This document shows positions 1 through 7,387 of a stretch of DNA of 18,320 nucleotides, in pieces (position 1 is the stretch's first letter; each line of letters begins with the position of its first letter). Position numbers and translations under genes: made by a program. Source of the DNA: Planctomycetota bacterium (GTDB taxonomy: Bacteria > Planctomycetota > MHYJ01 > JACQXL01); NCBI GenBank assembly GCA_016208805.1, contig JACQXL010000069.1, positions 1-18,320 of the forward strand. Reading direction: 5' to 3'. A model generated the notes under the pieces. It saw nothing but the letters and a program-made list of their open reading frames with translations. It did no database searches and was not told where the DNA came from.

Positions 1-848
1 TTCTGCTGGAGCAACGGACGGTCGTTGGCGAATTCTATGAAGTCGCTGACTATCTTGTTAAGCCGGTCGGATTCGGAAAGGACGATATTGAGTAATTTCT
101 TGTTATCGGCCGCGTCTGCCTGCCCGACCGTGATGAGTCCCTGGACCGCGCCTTTAATTGAGGCCAGCGGGTTACGAATCTCGTGGGCCATGCCGATGCT
201 CATTTCTCTTAAAGACTCCAGGAGATTGGCCCGCTCGGCCATCTCCGCCTTGAGCCGCCGCTCGTGCGCCAGTTCGCTCAAGAGCCGGCCGGTGGAATAG
301 GCCACGAAGTGCAGTATCAACCCGAAGAAAAACAGATACGGCAATATAAACCTGAATCCCTTGGCCGAGGTTTTGACATAGTCAGGCGACAGGAGCGGCA
401 GTGTAAACCCGCCCGCCGCGCTGACTGAATATAAAATCGTTATCGTGGCCAGAAGAATGCTGGAAGCGGACGCGTAAAAAAGTCCGATTTTAGGCGAGCC
501 CATTATATTCGCCGCCAGTATCAGCACAAAATAGAATGTTACAAAGATGCTGCCGGAACCGCCTGTAAAATACGATAGGCCGGTGACCAATAACACGTCT
601 ACGCTTATCTGCAGAAGCGCCTGTTTTCGTTCGTTGCCGGGCGGCACATATTGAATCAGGAGCAGGTAAATGATATTAACCAGACACGCAAATACCAGAA
701 TCACATAAGCGGCCAGAATATGCGGCGGGAAACCGAAGAGTTTGACCGATAACGGGCTAAAGGAAAGATGATAGATAATGATTGCGCCCAGGCCCAATAT
801 CGCAACCACTAACCGGTAGAACAAGAACCATTTAAGCGCACGCGCCAC
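1..848 (-). CDS. pilS: PilS-like sensor histidine kinase, C-terminus beyond the window
   Basis: This is a partial membrane sensor histidine kinase; 282 codons are visible and the ATP-binding domain lies off the left edge. I translated it from the reverse complement. The N-terminal 190 residues contain six hydrophobic segments (about 8-28, 44-66, 79-95, 99-117, 120-142, 165-188) and the stretch SYFTGGSGSIFVTFYF, which is typical of the PilS sensor. A short linker follows, then a HisKA H-box MAHEIRNPLASIKGAVQG with the probable phospho-accepting His222. PilS normally phosphorylates PilR to control pilin transcription, so pilR is expected just outside the window. I chose the GTG start because an AAGGA lies 9 nt upstream and an in-frame TAA lies a few codons further up. 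The gene is 20 nt downstream of the pilC fragment on the same strand, consistent with one operon. The six-helix architecture and pil context support PilS; a generic NtrB-type kinase is the alternative. Confidence 0.85.
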   Translation of the reverse strand, partial: MARALKWFLFYRLVVAILGLGAIIIYHLSFSPLSVKLFGFPPHILAAYVILVFACLVNIIYLLLIQYVPPGNERKQALLQISVDVLLVTGLSYFTGGSGSIFVTFYFVLILAANIMGSPKIGLFYASASSILLATITILYSVSAAGGFTLPLLSPDYVKTSAKGFRFILPYLFFFGLILHFVAYSTGRLLSELAHERRLKAEMAERANLLESLREMSIGMAHEIRNPLASIKGAVQGLITVGQADAADNKKLLNIVLSESDRLNKIVSDFIEFANDRPLLQQ

Positions 849-868
849 TGTATTTAATCCTTGGGGGG

Positions 869-1429
869 CTATTTACCCTTCTTCATCACCTTTTTCTGAA
901 TCTCAAAGATAGGCATCATAATGGCCAGGACCACGCCGCCCACAAAAACGCCCATCACGCCAATCATCAACGGCTCAATAAGCGAGGTCAACGATTCCAC
1001 GAGCGATTTGACCTGCTGGTCGTAGAATTCGGATATTGTTTCAAGGAGCGCTTCCAGTGCGCCTGATTTTTCGCCGATGCCGATCATCCGGGTGACCATC
1101 GGCGGAAAGACCGGGCTGCGCGAGAGCGGCTCGTTGAGACTTTCGCCTTTCCTAACATTTTCCTTAGCGAAGTTTATGGCATCTTCAATGATACGGTTAC
1201 CGGAAGTCGTGGCCACGATTTCCAGCGCGCCCAGAATCGGCACGCCGCTTTTAATCAACGTGGCAAATGTCCGGCTGAACCGCGAAATCGCCACCTTTTT
1301 GAACAGTTCGCCGAAGATGGGCAAGCGGAGCAATGTCCAGTGATACCAGTATTCGCCGGTTTTAGTTTTAGTAAACATCACCAACCCGAAGATGACCGCT
1401 CCGACACCGAGGACAACCAGGAGCGGCAC
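869..1429 (-). CDS. pilC: PilC/GspF inner-membrane platform protein, C-terminal fragment
   Basis: This is the C-terminal half (186 aa) of the polytopic inner-membrane platform protein of type IV pilus/type II secretion systems. It begins at a hydrophobic helix (PLLVVLGVGAVIFGLVMF), continues into the second GspF repeat (SRFSRTFATLIKSGVPILGALEIV), and ends with the last membrane helix (IGVMGVFVGGVVLAIMMPIF) and a lysine-rich tail. Intact PilC has about 400 residues and two such repeats; this piece matches roughly the last 45%. The apparent GTG start has no convincing ribosome-binding site and coincides with an abrupt change to very GC-rich DNA, so it is probably an artefact of disruption. The N-terminal half lies upstream at 1516-1908 in a different reading frame. 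Either the gene is broken or the assembly is wrong at this point. Identity as PilC/GspF is secure; independent expression is doubtful. Confidence 0.85.
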   Translation of the reverse strand: MPLLVVLGVGAVIFGLVMFTKTKTGEYWYHWTLLRLPIFGELFKKVAISRFSRTFATLIKSGVPILGALEIVATTSGNRIIEDAINFAKENVRKGESLNEPLSRSPVFPPMVTRMIGIGEKSGALEALLETISEFYDQQVKSLVESLTSLIEPLMIGVMGVFVGGVVLAIMMPIFEIQKKVMKKGK

Positions 1430-1562
1430 TTCGCGCTCATCGCCCTCGGCCGGATCGGCGCGACGCCGGGCGTCGACAAGGAGACGCGGACCGACTGCGT
1501 CAAGGTCCTGAACTACTACCTCGACAAGGGCAAGAACCTGACGCCGCCGTTCGCGGCGATCC
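1427..1562 (+). other. Foreign high-GC segment inside pilC, HEAT-repeat-like on the plus strand
   Basis: The block 1421-1560 has 95 G/C in 140 bases by hand count (68%), well above both flanks, with codons ending in C or G. On the plus strand it is open and reads ...HFALIALGRIGATPGVDKET... and ...KVLNYYLDKGKNLTPPFAA.... The ALIALGRIGA part resembles a HEAT-repeat helix, so the segment looks like the interior of an unrelated GC-rich gene with no start or stop of its own. It lies where about 110 residues of PilC (end of the first GspF repeat and first membrane helix) should be. Boundaries are approximate: the PilC reading is lost after VEKVR on one side and resumes at PLLVV on the other. An assembly gap-fill error is as likely as a real replacement. 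Confidence 0.7.
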
Positions 1563-1908
1563 GCACCTTTTCCACGATACTTGCCAGCACCAGTTTGAAA
1601 CCCATATTATCCGTCTGTTCCTGCAAGACCTCCAGCGATTCCAGGAGCGGGATACCGGCGGAAATCATCGTGGATAACTGGCGCGTAAAAACGACCAGTT
1701 CCTCCATTTTGATTCTCTTGGCCGGTTTGGGCTTTGACTGGAACAAGGCGGCGAATCCGGATTTCGCCTGTTTGACCTCCGAAGCGGACAGAAGCGTCAT
1801 CCCCTGTCTTTTTAACTCGGTGGATACCTCGGCGACCGTATTGGCGCGCATCGTGCTGGTGGTGGTTTTGCCATCGCTTTTTTTAGCGGTGTATTTGAAT
1901 TGTGTCAT
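1516..1908 (-). CDS. pilC: PilC/GspF inner-membrane platform protein, N-terminal fragment
   Basis: This is the N-terminal part of PilC. The opening MTQFKYTAKKSDGK and the first cytoplasmic GspF repeat (MEELVVFTRQLSTMISAGI, then PLLESLEVL, residues about 68-95) are typical of the family. Genuine PilC sequence ends near residue 116 (VEKVR). The last 14 residues are read from the GC-rich foreign block in the wrong strand and frame, and end at an accidental stop. The ATG start is well supported by AAGGAG five bases upstream. That ribosome-binding site lies just outside the end of the 153-bp inverted-repeat element at 1922-2074. Together with the C-terminal fragment at 869-1429, about 110 residues and one or more membrane helices are missing. 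As written, the gene could not give a functional pilus platform. Confidence 0.85.
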   Translation of the reverse strand: MTQFKYTAKKSDGKTTTSTMRANTVAEVSTELKRQGMTLLSASEVKQAKSGFAALFQSKPKPAKRIKMEELVVFTRQLSTMISAGIPLLESLEVLQEQTDNMGFKLVLASIVEKVRIAANGGVRFLPLSR

Positions 1909-1921
1909 AATTACTCCTTTT

Positions 1922-2074
1922 CAGGGTGTCCAAAAAGCCCCCATATGTCATTCTGATGGCGCCAACGGCGCCAGAAGAATCTCATTTTATGCTGGTTTGA
2001 AGCGAGATTCTTCGTCCCGACACTCCGTGTCGGGGCTCAGAATGACAGCCGGCGCGACCTTTTTGGACACCCTG
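1922..2074. repeat. 153-bp MITE-like element with perfect 16-bp terminal inverted repeats
   Basis: CAGGGTGTCCAAAAAG at 1922-1937 is exactly inverted as CTTTTTGGACACCCTG at 2059-2074. Nested inside are GTCATTCTGA (1947-1956) / TCAGAATGAC (2037-2046), GAAGAATCTC (1974-1983) / GAGATTCTTC (2004-2013), and the hairpin CCCGACACTCCGTGTCGGG (2016-2034). No transposase is encoded, so it would be a non-autonomous element. It fills the gap between the second pilB stop and the pilC ribosome-binding site. The GTCATTCTGA core recurs in the element at 15814-15937. Confidence 0.8.
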
Positions 2075-2086
2075 TTTAAGAATATA

Positions 2087-3808
2087 TTAAGTATTTCTAA
2101 GGACTTCGTCAAGAGAAGTTAGACCCTGCATTGCCTTGCGCAGGCCGGCGCGCCGAATCGTGAGCATACTGAGTTTGTTAACGGCGTAATCCCTTATTTC
2201 CAGGAGCGAGGCGCCTTTGACTACCATCCGCCTGACCTCGTCATCAATATCCAGGACTTCATAAATAGCGGCGCGCCCTTTGTAACCGCCGGCGCAACGG
2301 GGACAACCGGCCTGTTTGAAAAATGTCGCTTTGCCGAGTTCATCCTTGGTCACGCCAGCGGCCAGCAGGTCTTTTTCCGGGATTTCAGCCGGCGTCTTGC
2401 AGTTGCTGCAGAGTTTCCTGAGAAGCCGCTGGTTGGCAACCAGTAACACCGCCGATGACACCATAAACGGGTCAATGCCCATATCAATCAGTCGCGAAAC
2501 GGTAGAAACGCTGTCGTTGGTATGAAGCGTGCTGAAGACCAGGTGGCCGGTGATAGCGGCCTTTATTGCGATATCAGCTGTTTCCAGGTCGCGCATTTCG
2601 CCAATCATTATAATATCAGGGTCCTGCCTGAGGATTGAACGCAACGCCGCGCCGAAGGTCATCCCCTGTTTGGGGTTGACCGGCACCTGCAGGATGCCCG
2701 GCAACTGGTATTCAACCGGGTCTTCCACGGTAATCAGGTTTTCTTCCGGATTAAATGTTTCTTTGACGGCGCAATAAAGCGTGGTGGTTTTACCGGAGCC
2801 GGTGGGTCCCGAGACAAGCACCATTCCGTATGATGCGTTAATCGCCTTTTGGAATGCCTTGTGCGCGACTTCTTCAAAACCAAGGTCGTCCAGTTTAAGA
2901 TTAAGACTGGACGAATCAAGGATTCTCATCACGACCCGTTCGCCGTGGACGGTCGGCACAACCGCCACGCGGAAATCAATTCGCCGGCCTTCAAACTTAA
3001 TCTGGAACTTGCCGTCCTGGGGCACCCGGCGCTCGGAGATATCCAGCGCGGACATAATCTTTATTCTGGAAGCGATGGCGTTGTGCAGGCGCTTTGGCGG
3101 CAAGAATGCCTCGTGCAGAACGCCGTCCATCCTGAATCTAACCCTGACTTTTTTCTCGTACGGTTCAATATGGATATCGCTGGCGCCTTCCCTGAGGGCG
3201 CGGAAGATAAGCATATTGACCAGTTTAATCACCGGGCTGTCGCTGGCCTCGCCGGTAATCTGGGACATATCTATTTTTTCATCTGCGACTTCGCTTTCAG
3301 ACAACTCTATTTCCGGCCCGCCCATCTCGCCCGTCAAATCGTCAACCATTTCTTCTATTTTATGCGATTCGTCGGGGTTATAGGCGCGCTTAATGGCCTC
3401 TTTAAGATGGCGCTCCAGCACCAGCGTCATTCTCAGGTCGCATTTGGTTAAAAGCCGGATATCGTCCAGTTTGACCACATCAAAAGGGTCGGCCACCGCA
3501 ATGGTGAGAATATTACTTATCTTGGATAACGGCAAGATATTGTAATGATTTGCTTTGTCTTCCGGAATGATGGCCAGGATTTTCTCATCCGTAGCAATCT
3601 TTTCGGTGATGAGCGGCGGGATTTTGACCTCAACGGCCAGCAGAGCCAGAAGCGCATTTTCGTCCAGCACCTGCTTGTCAATCACCGCATCAGCGAAAGA
3701 TTTATTCTCTTTATTGGCCGCTTCTATCAACTCGGCTGATTTTTCCTGCGTGATGGTTTTGGTCCTGAGCAGGATATTGTTTATTTTCTTATCAAACGAG
3801 GTTATCAT
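2087..3808 (-). CDS. pilB: PilB/GspE-family assembly ATPase (second of two tandem copies)
   Basis: This is a 573-aa cytoplasmic hexameric ATPase that would power pilus extension or type II secretion. The N-terminal 145 residues form a GspE N-terminal (MshEN-like) domain lacking the RLG motif typical of c-di-GMP-binding versions. The catalytic part has Walker A GPTGSGKT (334-341), the Asp box ITVEDPVEYQLPG, Walker B IIMIGEMRD (399-407), the His box TGHLVFSTLHTND and a four-Cys zinc site (467, 470, 502, 505). It ends in the expected GLTSLDEVLRNT. Length is normal for PilB. The ATG follows a 75-nt spacer containing hairpins, and I see no clear Shine-Dalgarno sequence. It is the better-conserved of the two ATPases and the one adjacent to pilC. 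PilT is unlikely because the N-domain and the zinc site are present. Confidence 0.92.
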   Translation of the reverse strand: MITSFDKKINNILLRTKTITQEKSAELIEAANKENKSFADAVIDKQVLDENALLALLAVEVKIPPLITEKIATDEKILAIIPEDKANHYNILPLSKISNILTIAVADPFDVVKLDDIRLLTKCDLRMTLVLERHLKEAIKRAYNPDESHKIEEMVDDLTGEMGGPEIELSESEVADEKIDMSQITGEASDSPVIKLVNMLIFRALREGASDIHIEPYEKKVRVRFRMDGVLHEAFLPPKRLHNAIASRIKIMSALDISERRVPQDGKFQIKFEGRRIDFRVAVVPTVHGERVVMRILDSSSLNLKLDDLGFEEVAHKAFQKAINASYGMVLVSGPTGSGKTTTLYCAVKETFNPEENLITVEDPVEYQLPGILQVPVNPKQGMTFGAALRSILRQDPDIIMIGEMRDLETADIAIKAAITGHLVFSTLHTNDSVSTVSRLIDMGIDPFMVSSAVLLVANQRLLRKLCSNCKTPAEIPEKDLLAAGVTKDELGKATFFKQAGCPRCAGGYKGRAAIYEVLDIDDEVRRMVVKGASLLEIRDYAVNKLSMLTIRRAGLRKAMQGLTSLDEVLRNT

Positions 3809-3815
3809 ATGTAGT

Positions 3816-3879
3816 GCGGCTGCCTGTGAAGTTACAGCCGACTATAGGTGGCAGTAATCTTCACAGACTGCCACCTATA
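3816..3879. repeat. Hairpins between the two pilB genes
   Basis: TATAGGTGGCAGT (3843-3855) and ACTGCCACCTATA (3867-3879) form a perfect 13-bp stem with an 11-nt loop. The loop includes CTTCACAG, which is also complementary to CTGTGAAG just to the left, so two alternative folds are possible. A CGGCTG/CAGCCG pair lies beside it. On the transcribed (minus) strand there is no U-run after the stem, so a classical terminator is unlikely. It may tune the ratio of the two ATPases or be another palindromic repeat. Confidence 0.6.
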
Positions 3880-3883
3880 AAAA

Positions 3884-5599
3884 TTACGCTTCGGTAATGC
3901 GCAGGACTTCCTCAATGGTCGTCTTGCCCCGAATCACGTTCAATATGCCGCACCGCCTGAGCGGTATCATTCCCATCTGCTTGATGCCGTGTTCTCTGAT
4001 ATCAAGAACCGAGGTGCCCTTGATAATCATTTTGCGAATCTCATCGTCAATCTCCAGCGCTTCCAGGAAGGCAAACCGGCCTTTATAACCCTCGTTGCAC
4101 ATCGGACAGCCGGTCGGGCGATAAATGACCATGTTCTTGAAATCCTCCGGCCTGAACCCGATTTCAATAAGTTTCTCCTCCGGCGGCAGTTTGTCATACG
4201 GCCGTTTGCAGGCCTGGCATAGTTTCCGGGCCAGCCGCTGGGCCGATAATAATATCACCGAAGACGAAACCAGAAACGGATCAACGCCCATATCAATCAA
4301 ACGCGATATTGACGACGGCGCATCGTTGGTATGCAAGGTGCTCAAAACAAGGTGTCCGGTCATCGCGGCCTTGACGGCAATGCCGGCCGTTTCGCCGTCG
4401 CGGATTTCGCCTATCACAACCTTATTCGGGTCCTGCCTCAAGATCGCGCGTAATGCCAGGGCAAAGGTCAATCCTCGTTTGGCATTAACCGGGATTTGGC
4501 CGACGCCCTCCAATTGATACTCAACCGGGTCTTCCACCGTCATAAAATTCTCTTCCGGGGACAGAATCTCTTTAACGGCTGAATAAAGGGTGGTGGATTT
4601 GCCGGAGCCGGTCGGGCCGGTGACCAGCAACATCCCGTAAGGCGCATTAATGGCTTTCCGGAACGCGCCTAACGCCTGCGGCTCAAAACCCAGAACATCC
4701 AGCCCCATCGTGATGCTGGATGAATCCAGCACGCGCATCACCACCTTTTCGCCGAAGATGGTCGGCAGGGTGGACACCCGGAAGTCAATCTGGCGGCCTT
4801 CAAACTTTATCTGGAACTTGCCGTCCTGGGGGATACGCCGTTCGGCAATATCCAGCGAGGTCATAATCTTCATTCTGGAAATGATGGCATTAAACAGTTT
4901 TTTCGGCGGCGTGAGCGCCTCGTGCAGCACGCCGTCTTTACGATAGCGGATAACCACCTTCTTCTCAAACGGTTCCACATGGATATCGCTGGCGCCTTCC
5001 TGGAGCGCCTTATAAATAATCATATTGACGAATTTGACAATCGGCGCATCCTCGGCCGCCGCGCTTAACTCCGTCGCATTCACATCCTCATCTATGTCGT
5101 ATTTGGTCAATTCCACGTCTTCGGCCACGGTCTTCTCCAGCAAATCATCCATCTCTTTCTCGCCCGGATTATACACCCGTTGAATCCCTTCCTGTATCTT
5201 TGTCTCGAGCGCCAGCACCAACCTTACCTCGCAATTCAGCACCAGTTTCAGTTCGTCAATCTTGAGAATATCAAACGGATTGGAAACGGCGATGGTCATT
5301 GCATTGCCGATTTTGGCAATCGGCAGGATGCCGTATGACTTGGCCTTTTCCTGCGGCAGCGACTGGACCAGCGCGTGGTCCACCTGGATTTTATCAATGT
5401 CAATCGGCGGGACATTGGATTCCGTGGCAATCGCGCCCAGGATATCGGTCGGTGAAAGCAGGTTGTTCTTGCTCAGCAATTCCAGATACGAAATCTTATC
5501 CTTTTCCGACTGTTTCAGTATCTCGTTGTTCTTATCGGACGTAATCAGCCCGCGCTTCAAGAGGATACTGCTGACCTTTTTATCAATATTTATCGCCAT
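3884..5599 (-). CDS. pilB: PilB/GspE-family assembly ATPase (first of two tandem copies)
   Basis: This 571-aa protein is colinear with the ATPase at 2087-3808 and clearly paralogous. It has an N-terminal GspE_N-like domain (1-145, no RLG motif), an acidic linker, Walker A GPTGSGKS (328-335), the Asp box MTVEDPVEYQLEG, Walker B VVIGEIRD (394-401), the His box TGHLVLSTLHTND, zinc-binding cysteines 461, 464, 498 and 501, and the end TTIEEVLRITEA. It differs from the usual RQDPDIIMVGEIRD in reading RQDPNKVVIGEIRD, with Asn-Lys before the Walker B strand; the Walker B Glu is kept. Its ATG is separated from the MshEN gene stop by only 5 nt, suggesting translational coupling. The two ATPases could drive different pilus-like machines or form a mixed motor. 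Family assignment is secure; which of the two is the true PilB is not. Confidence 0.92.
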   Translation of the reverse strand: MAINIDKKVSSILLKRGLITSDKNNEILKQSEKDKISYLELLSKNNLLSPTDILGAIATESNVPPIDIDKIQVDHALVQSLPQEKAKSYGILPIAKIGNAMTIAVSNPFDILKIDELKLVLNCEVRLVLALETKIQEGIQRVYNPGEKEMDDLLEKTVAEDVELTKYDIDEDVNATELSAAAEDAPIVKFVNMIIYKALQEGASDIHVEPFEKKVVIRYRKDGVLHEALTPPKKLFNAIISRMKIMTSLDIAERRIPQDGKFQIKFEGRQIDFRVSTLPTIFGEKVVMRVLDSSSITMGLDVLGFEPQALGAFRKAINAPYGMLLVTGPTGSGKSTTLYSAVKEILSPEENFMTVEDPVEYQLEGVGQIPVNAKRGLTFALALRAILRQDPNKVVIGEIRDGETAGIAVKAAMTGHLVLSTLHTNDAPSSISRLIDMGVDPFLVSSSVILLSAQRLARKLCQACKRPYDKLPPEEKLIEIGFRPEDFKNMVIYRPTGCPMCNEGYKGRFAFLEALEIDDEIRKMIIKGTSVLDIREHGIKQMGMIPLRRCGILNVIRGKTTIEEVLRITEA

Positions 5600-5604
5600 A
5601 TGGG

Positions 5605-6051
5605 TTATTTGCCGCCGAATGAGTTAATCACCTGTTTAATCTGCGAGACCGTGCTGACAAACACGAACGCCTTGCACTTGGTGGCCTTTTCTATCTCCTC
5701 AAACACCTTCTCGCTCAGCGGCCCGGAAATTGCTATCGTAACGATAGTGCTGATTTTATCCAGAATTACCAACTGGTGCTGTTTCATAAACTCCACCGGC
5801 AGAAGTTGGAATATTTCCTTGTTAACGGTGTAATGAGTCGCGTCAATATAAGGCAGCCCGAACTGGGTGGAGAGCGCGGCCGCGATATCGTATTCGGTAA
5901 TCGCGCCGAGTTTGACCAGCGTCTCGCCCAACAAACCGCCGGTCTTCTGCTGTTCCTTCAATGCGACCTGCAACTGGTCGTTGGTTATCAGGCCGTCGTC
6001 AATCAGCAGTTCGCCCAACCTTTTCTTGGTGATTTTAGCAATATTTACCAT
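5605..6051 (-). CDS. Stand-alone MshEN / GspE N-terminal domain protein, possible c-di-GMP binder
   Basis: This 148-aa protein corresponds to only the N-terminal domain of a PilB/GspE ATPase (T2SSE_N, MshEN fold); it has no P-loop. It carries two tandem copies of the motif that in MshEN domains binds cyclic di-GMP: RLGELLIDDGLITNDQL...Q (residues 11-35) and LGETLVKLGAITEYDI...Q (41-63). The rest is the alpha/beta half that ends GspE N-domains. Its start overlaps the thiolase stop by 7 nt and its stop is 5 nt from the next ATPase start, so all three are probably co-translated. The neighbouring ATPases have N-domains without the RLG signature. I therefore infer that this protein may supply c-di-GMP sensing in trans. 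Binding is not shown by sequence alone; it could also be a structural adaptor. Confidence 0.85.
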   Translation of the reverse strand: MVNIAKITKKRLGELLIDDGLITNDQLQVALKEQQKTGGLLGETLVKLGAITEYDIAAALSTQFGLPYIDATHYTVNKEIFQLLPVEFMKQHQLVILDKISTIVTIAISGPLSEKVFEEIEKATKCKAFVFVSTVSQIKQVINSFGGK

Positions 6052-7274
6052 ACATCAACACTCATTGCCACGGCGTTGCCGCCGCCCAGGCACAATACGG
6101 ATAACCCTCTCTTCAATTTTCTATCTTTTCCTTCAGACAGTGAGGACGATTTGTCTTCAGGACGAACCTGCAGGGCGTAAATCAACGTGGTCAGTATTCT
6201 GGCGCCGCTGCACCCAATCGGATGCCCCAGCGCCACGGCCCCGCCGTTAACATTTACTTTTTCCGGCGGTATTTTCAACTCTTTTGTCAACGCTACGGCC
6301 GCGGCTGAAAACGCCTCGTTTATCTCAAACAGGTCAAAATCGGAAATCTTTGCGCCGGTCCGGCCCAGCAGTCTCTTGACCGCCTCTAACGGCGCCATCA
6401 TCACCCATTCCGGCGCCAATCCGCCCGTCGCATAGCCGTTGATTCGGGCCAGCGGCTTGACATTATGCTTGGCGGCGAACTCGGCGCTCATCACCGCCAG
6501 CGCGGCCGCGCCGTCGCTTATCTGCGAGGCATTGCCGGCCGTCACCGTCCCGTCCGGCTTGAACGCCGGTTTCAGTTTTGCTAATCCTTCCAGCGTCGCA
6601 TCCGAGCGTATCCCTTCATCCTTGTCAAATATAACTTCTTCTTTGCTCTTACCGGCCGGCGGCAGATTTACCCCAACAATCTCGGCCGTGAATTTCCCTT
6701 CCTTGGTGGCCCGGGCCGCTTTAAGATGGCTGTTCAGCGCGAACTCGTCCTGTATCTGGCGGGTAACATTATATTTACCGGCCACTAGTTCGGCCGTGTT
6801 GCCCATATGAAAATCATTATAAATATCCCAGAGCCCGTCAATGACCATCGCATCAATCAGTTTGCCGTGCCCGAGCCGCTGGCCGGCCCTGGCATTGGGC
6901 AGCAGATACGGCGCATTGGTCATGCTCTCCATCCCGCCGGCCACCACGCACTCGTATTCGCCGGCGATGATGGAATTCGCGGCCAGCATCACCGACTTCA
7001 GACCGGAGCCGCAGACCTTATTAATAGTGTAAGCCCCGACCGCATCCGGTATCTTTGCCCCGCGGGCCGCCTGGCGGGCCGGATTCTGGCCCAGACCGGC
7101 CGTAACCACATCGCCCATCACCACTTCCTGCACCAACTCCGGTTTAATACCGGCCCGTTTGACCGCCTCGGCAATCACGATACTGCCCAGAGCCGGCGCG
7201 CTGAACGAACTCAACGAGCCCTGGAACCTGCCTAACGGCGTCCGGACCGCGCTTGCGATTACTACTTCTTTCAT
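6045..7274 (-). CDS. Acetyl-CoA acetyltransferase (thiolase)
   Basis: This 409-aa thiolase condenses two acetyl-CoA to acetoacetyl-CoA or performs the reverse thiolysis. The nucleophilic Cys88 lies in NKVCGSGLKS, the catalytic His351 in GGAVALGHPIG, and the second active-site Cys395 in CLGGGNAVAM. NEAF and GGMESMTNAPYLL are also typical of the AtoB/PhaA-type biosynthetic group. Most thiolases of this type have about 392 residues. The excess is an insertion of about 17 residues (370-386, VRPEDKSSSLSEGKDRK) shortly before the last Cys, encoded by a loose inverted repeat (6131-6164). The reading frame overlaps the MshEN gene by 7 nt, tying a central-metabolism enzyme to the pilus operon. No strong Shine-Dalgarno is visible; TATAAA about 25 nt upstream of the ATG on this strand could be a -10 box. 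Substrate chain length cannot be fixed from sequence. Confidence 0.93.
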   Translation of the reverse strand: MKEVVIASAVRTPLGRFQGSLSSFSAPALGSIVIAEAVKRAGIKPELVQEVVMGDVVTAGLGQNPARQAARGAKIPDAVGAYTINKVCGSGLKSVMLAANSIIAGEYECVVAGGMESMTNAPYLLPNARAGQRLGHGKLIDAMVIDGLWDIYNDFHMGNTAELVAGKYNVTRQIQDEFALNSHLKAARATKEGKFTAEIVGVNLPPAGKSKEEVIFDKDEGIRSDATLEGLAKLKPAFKPDGTVTAGNASQISDGAAALAVMSAEFAAKHNVKPLARINGYATGGLAPEWVMMAPLEAVKRLLGRTGAKISDFDLFEINEAFSAAAVALTKELKIPPEKVNVNGGAVALGHPIGCSGARILTTLIYALQVRPEDKSSSLSEGKDRKLKRGLSVLCLGGGNAVAMSVDVW

Positions 7275-7321
7275 CTCTTGACAATCATCTCAGAATTTGT
7301 TTTATACAATCTCGGGCTCGT

Positions 7322-7387
7322 CCCGCACCCACTTTGGCTGAAGGGCTTACTGTATAGCCGTGTCTTTGTGCCAAAGTAGGTGCGGGG
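7322..7387. repeat. CACC-type hairpin repeat upstream of tRNA-Thr
   Basis: CCCGCACCCACTTTGGC (7322-7338) is inverted as GCCAAAGTAGGTGCGGGG (7370-7387) around a 31-nt centre. The right arm ends on the first base of tRNA-Thr. Arms of the same family occur at 16091-16159 and 17780-17846, and a single arm at 14424-14440. It occupies most of the gap between the divergent thiolase and tRNA genes. Confidence 0.8.

Noticed and set aside
1340..2122. 260-codon plus-strand open frame
   Set aside because: It spans pilC antisense, the foreign block and the MITE-like element. Only the roughly 45 residues over the GC-rich block look protein-like, so I report that block instead.
2849..3451. 200-codon plus-strand open frames antisense to pilB
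   Set aside because: They are shadows created by the codon pattern of the ATPase gene; the minus-strand reading has complete catalytic motifs.
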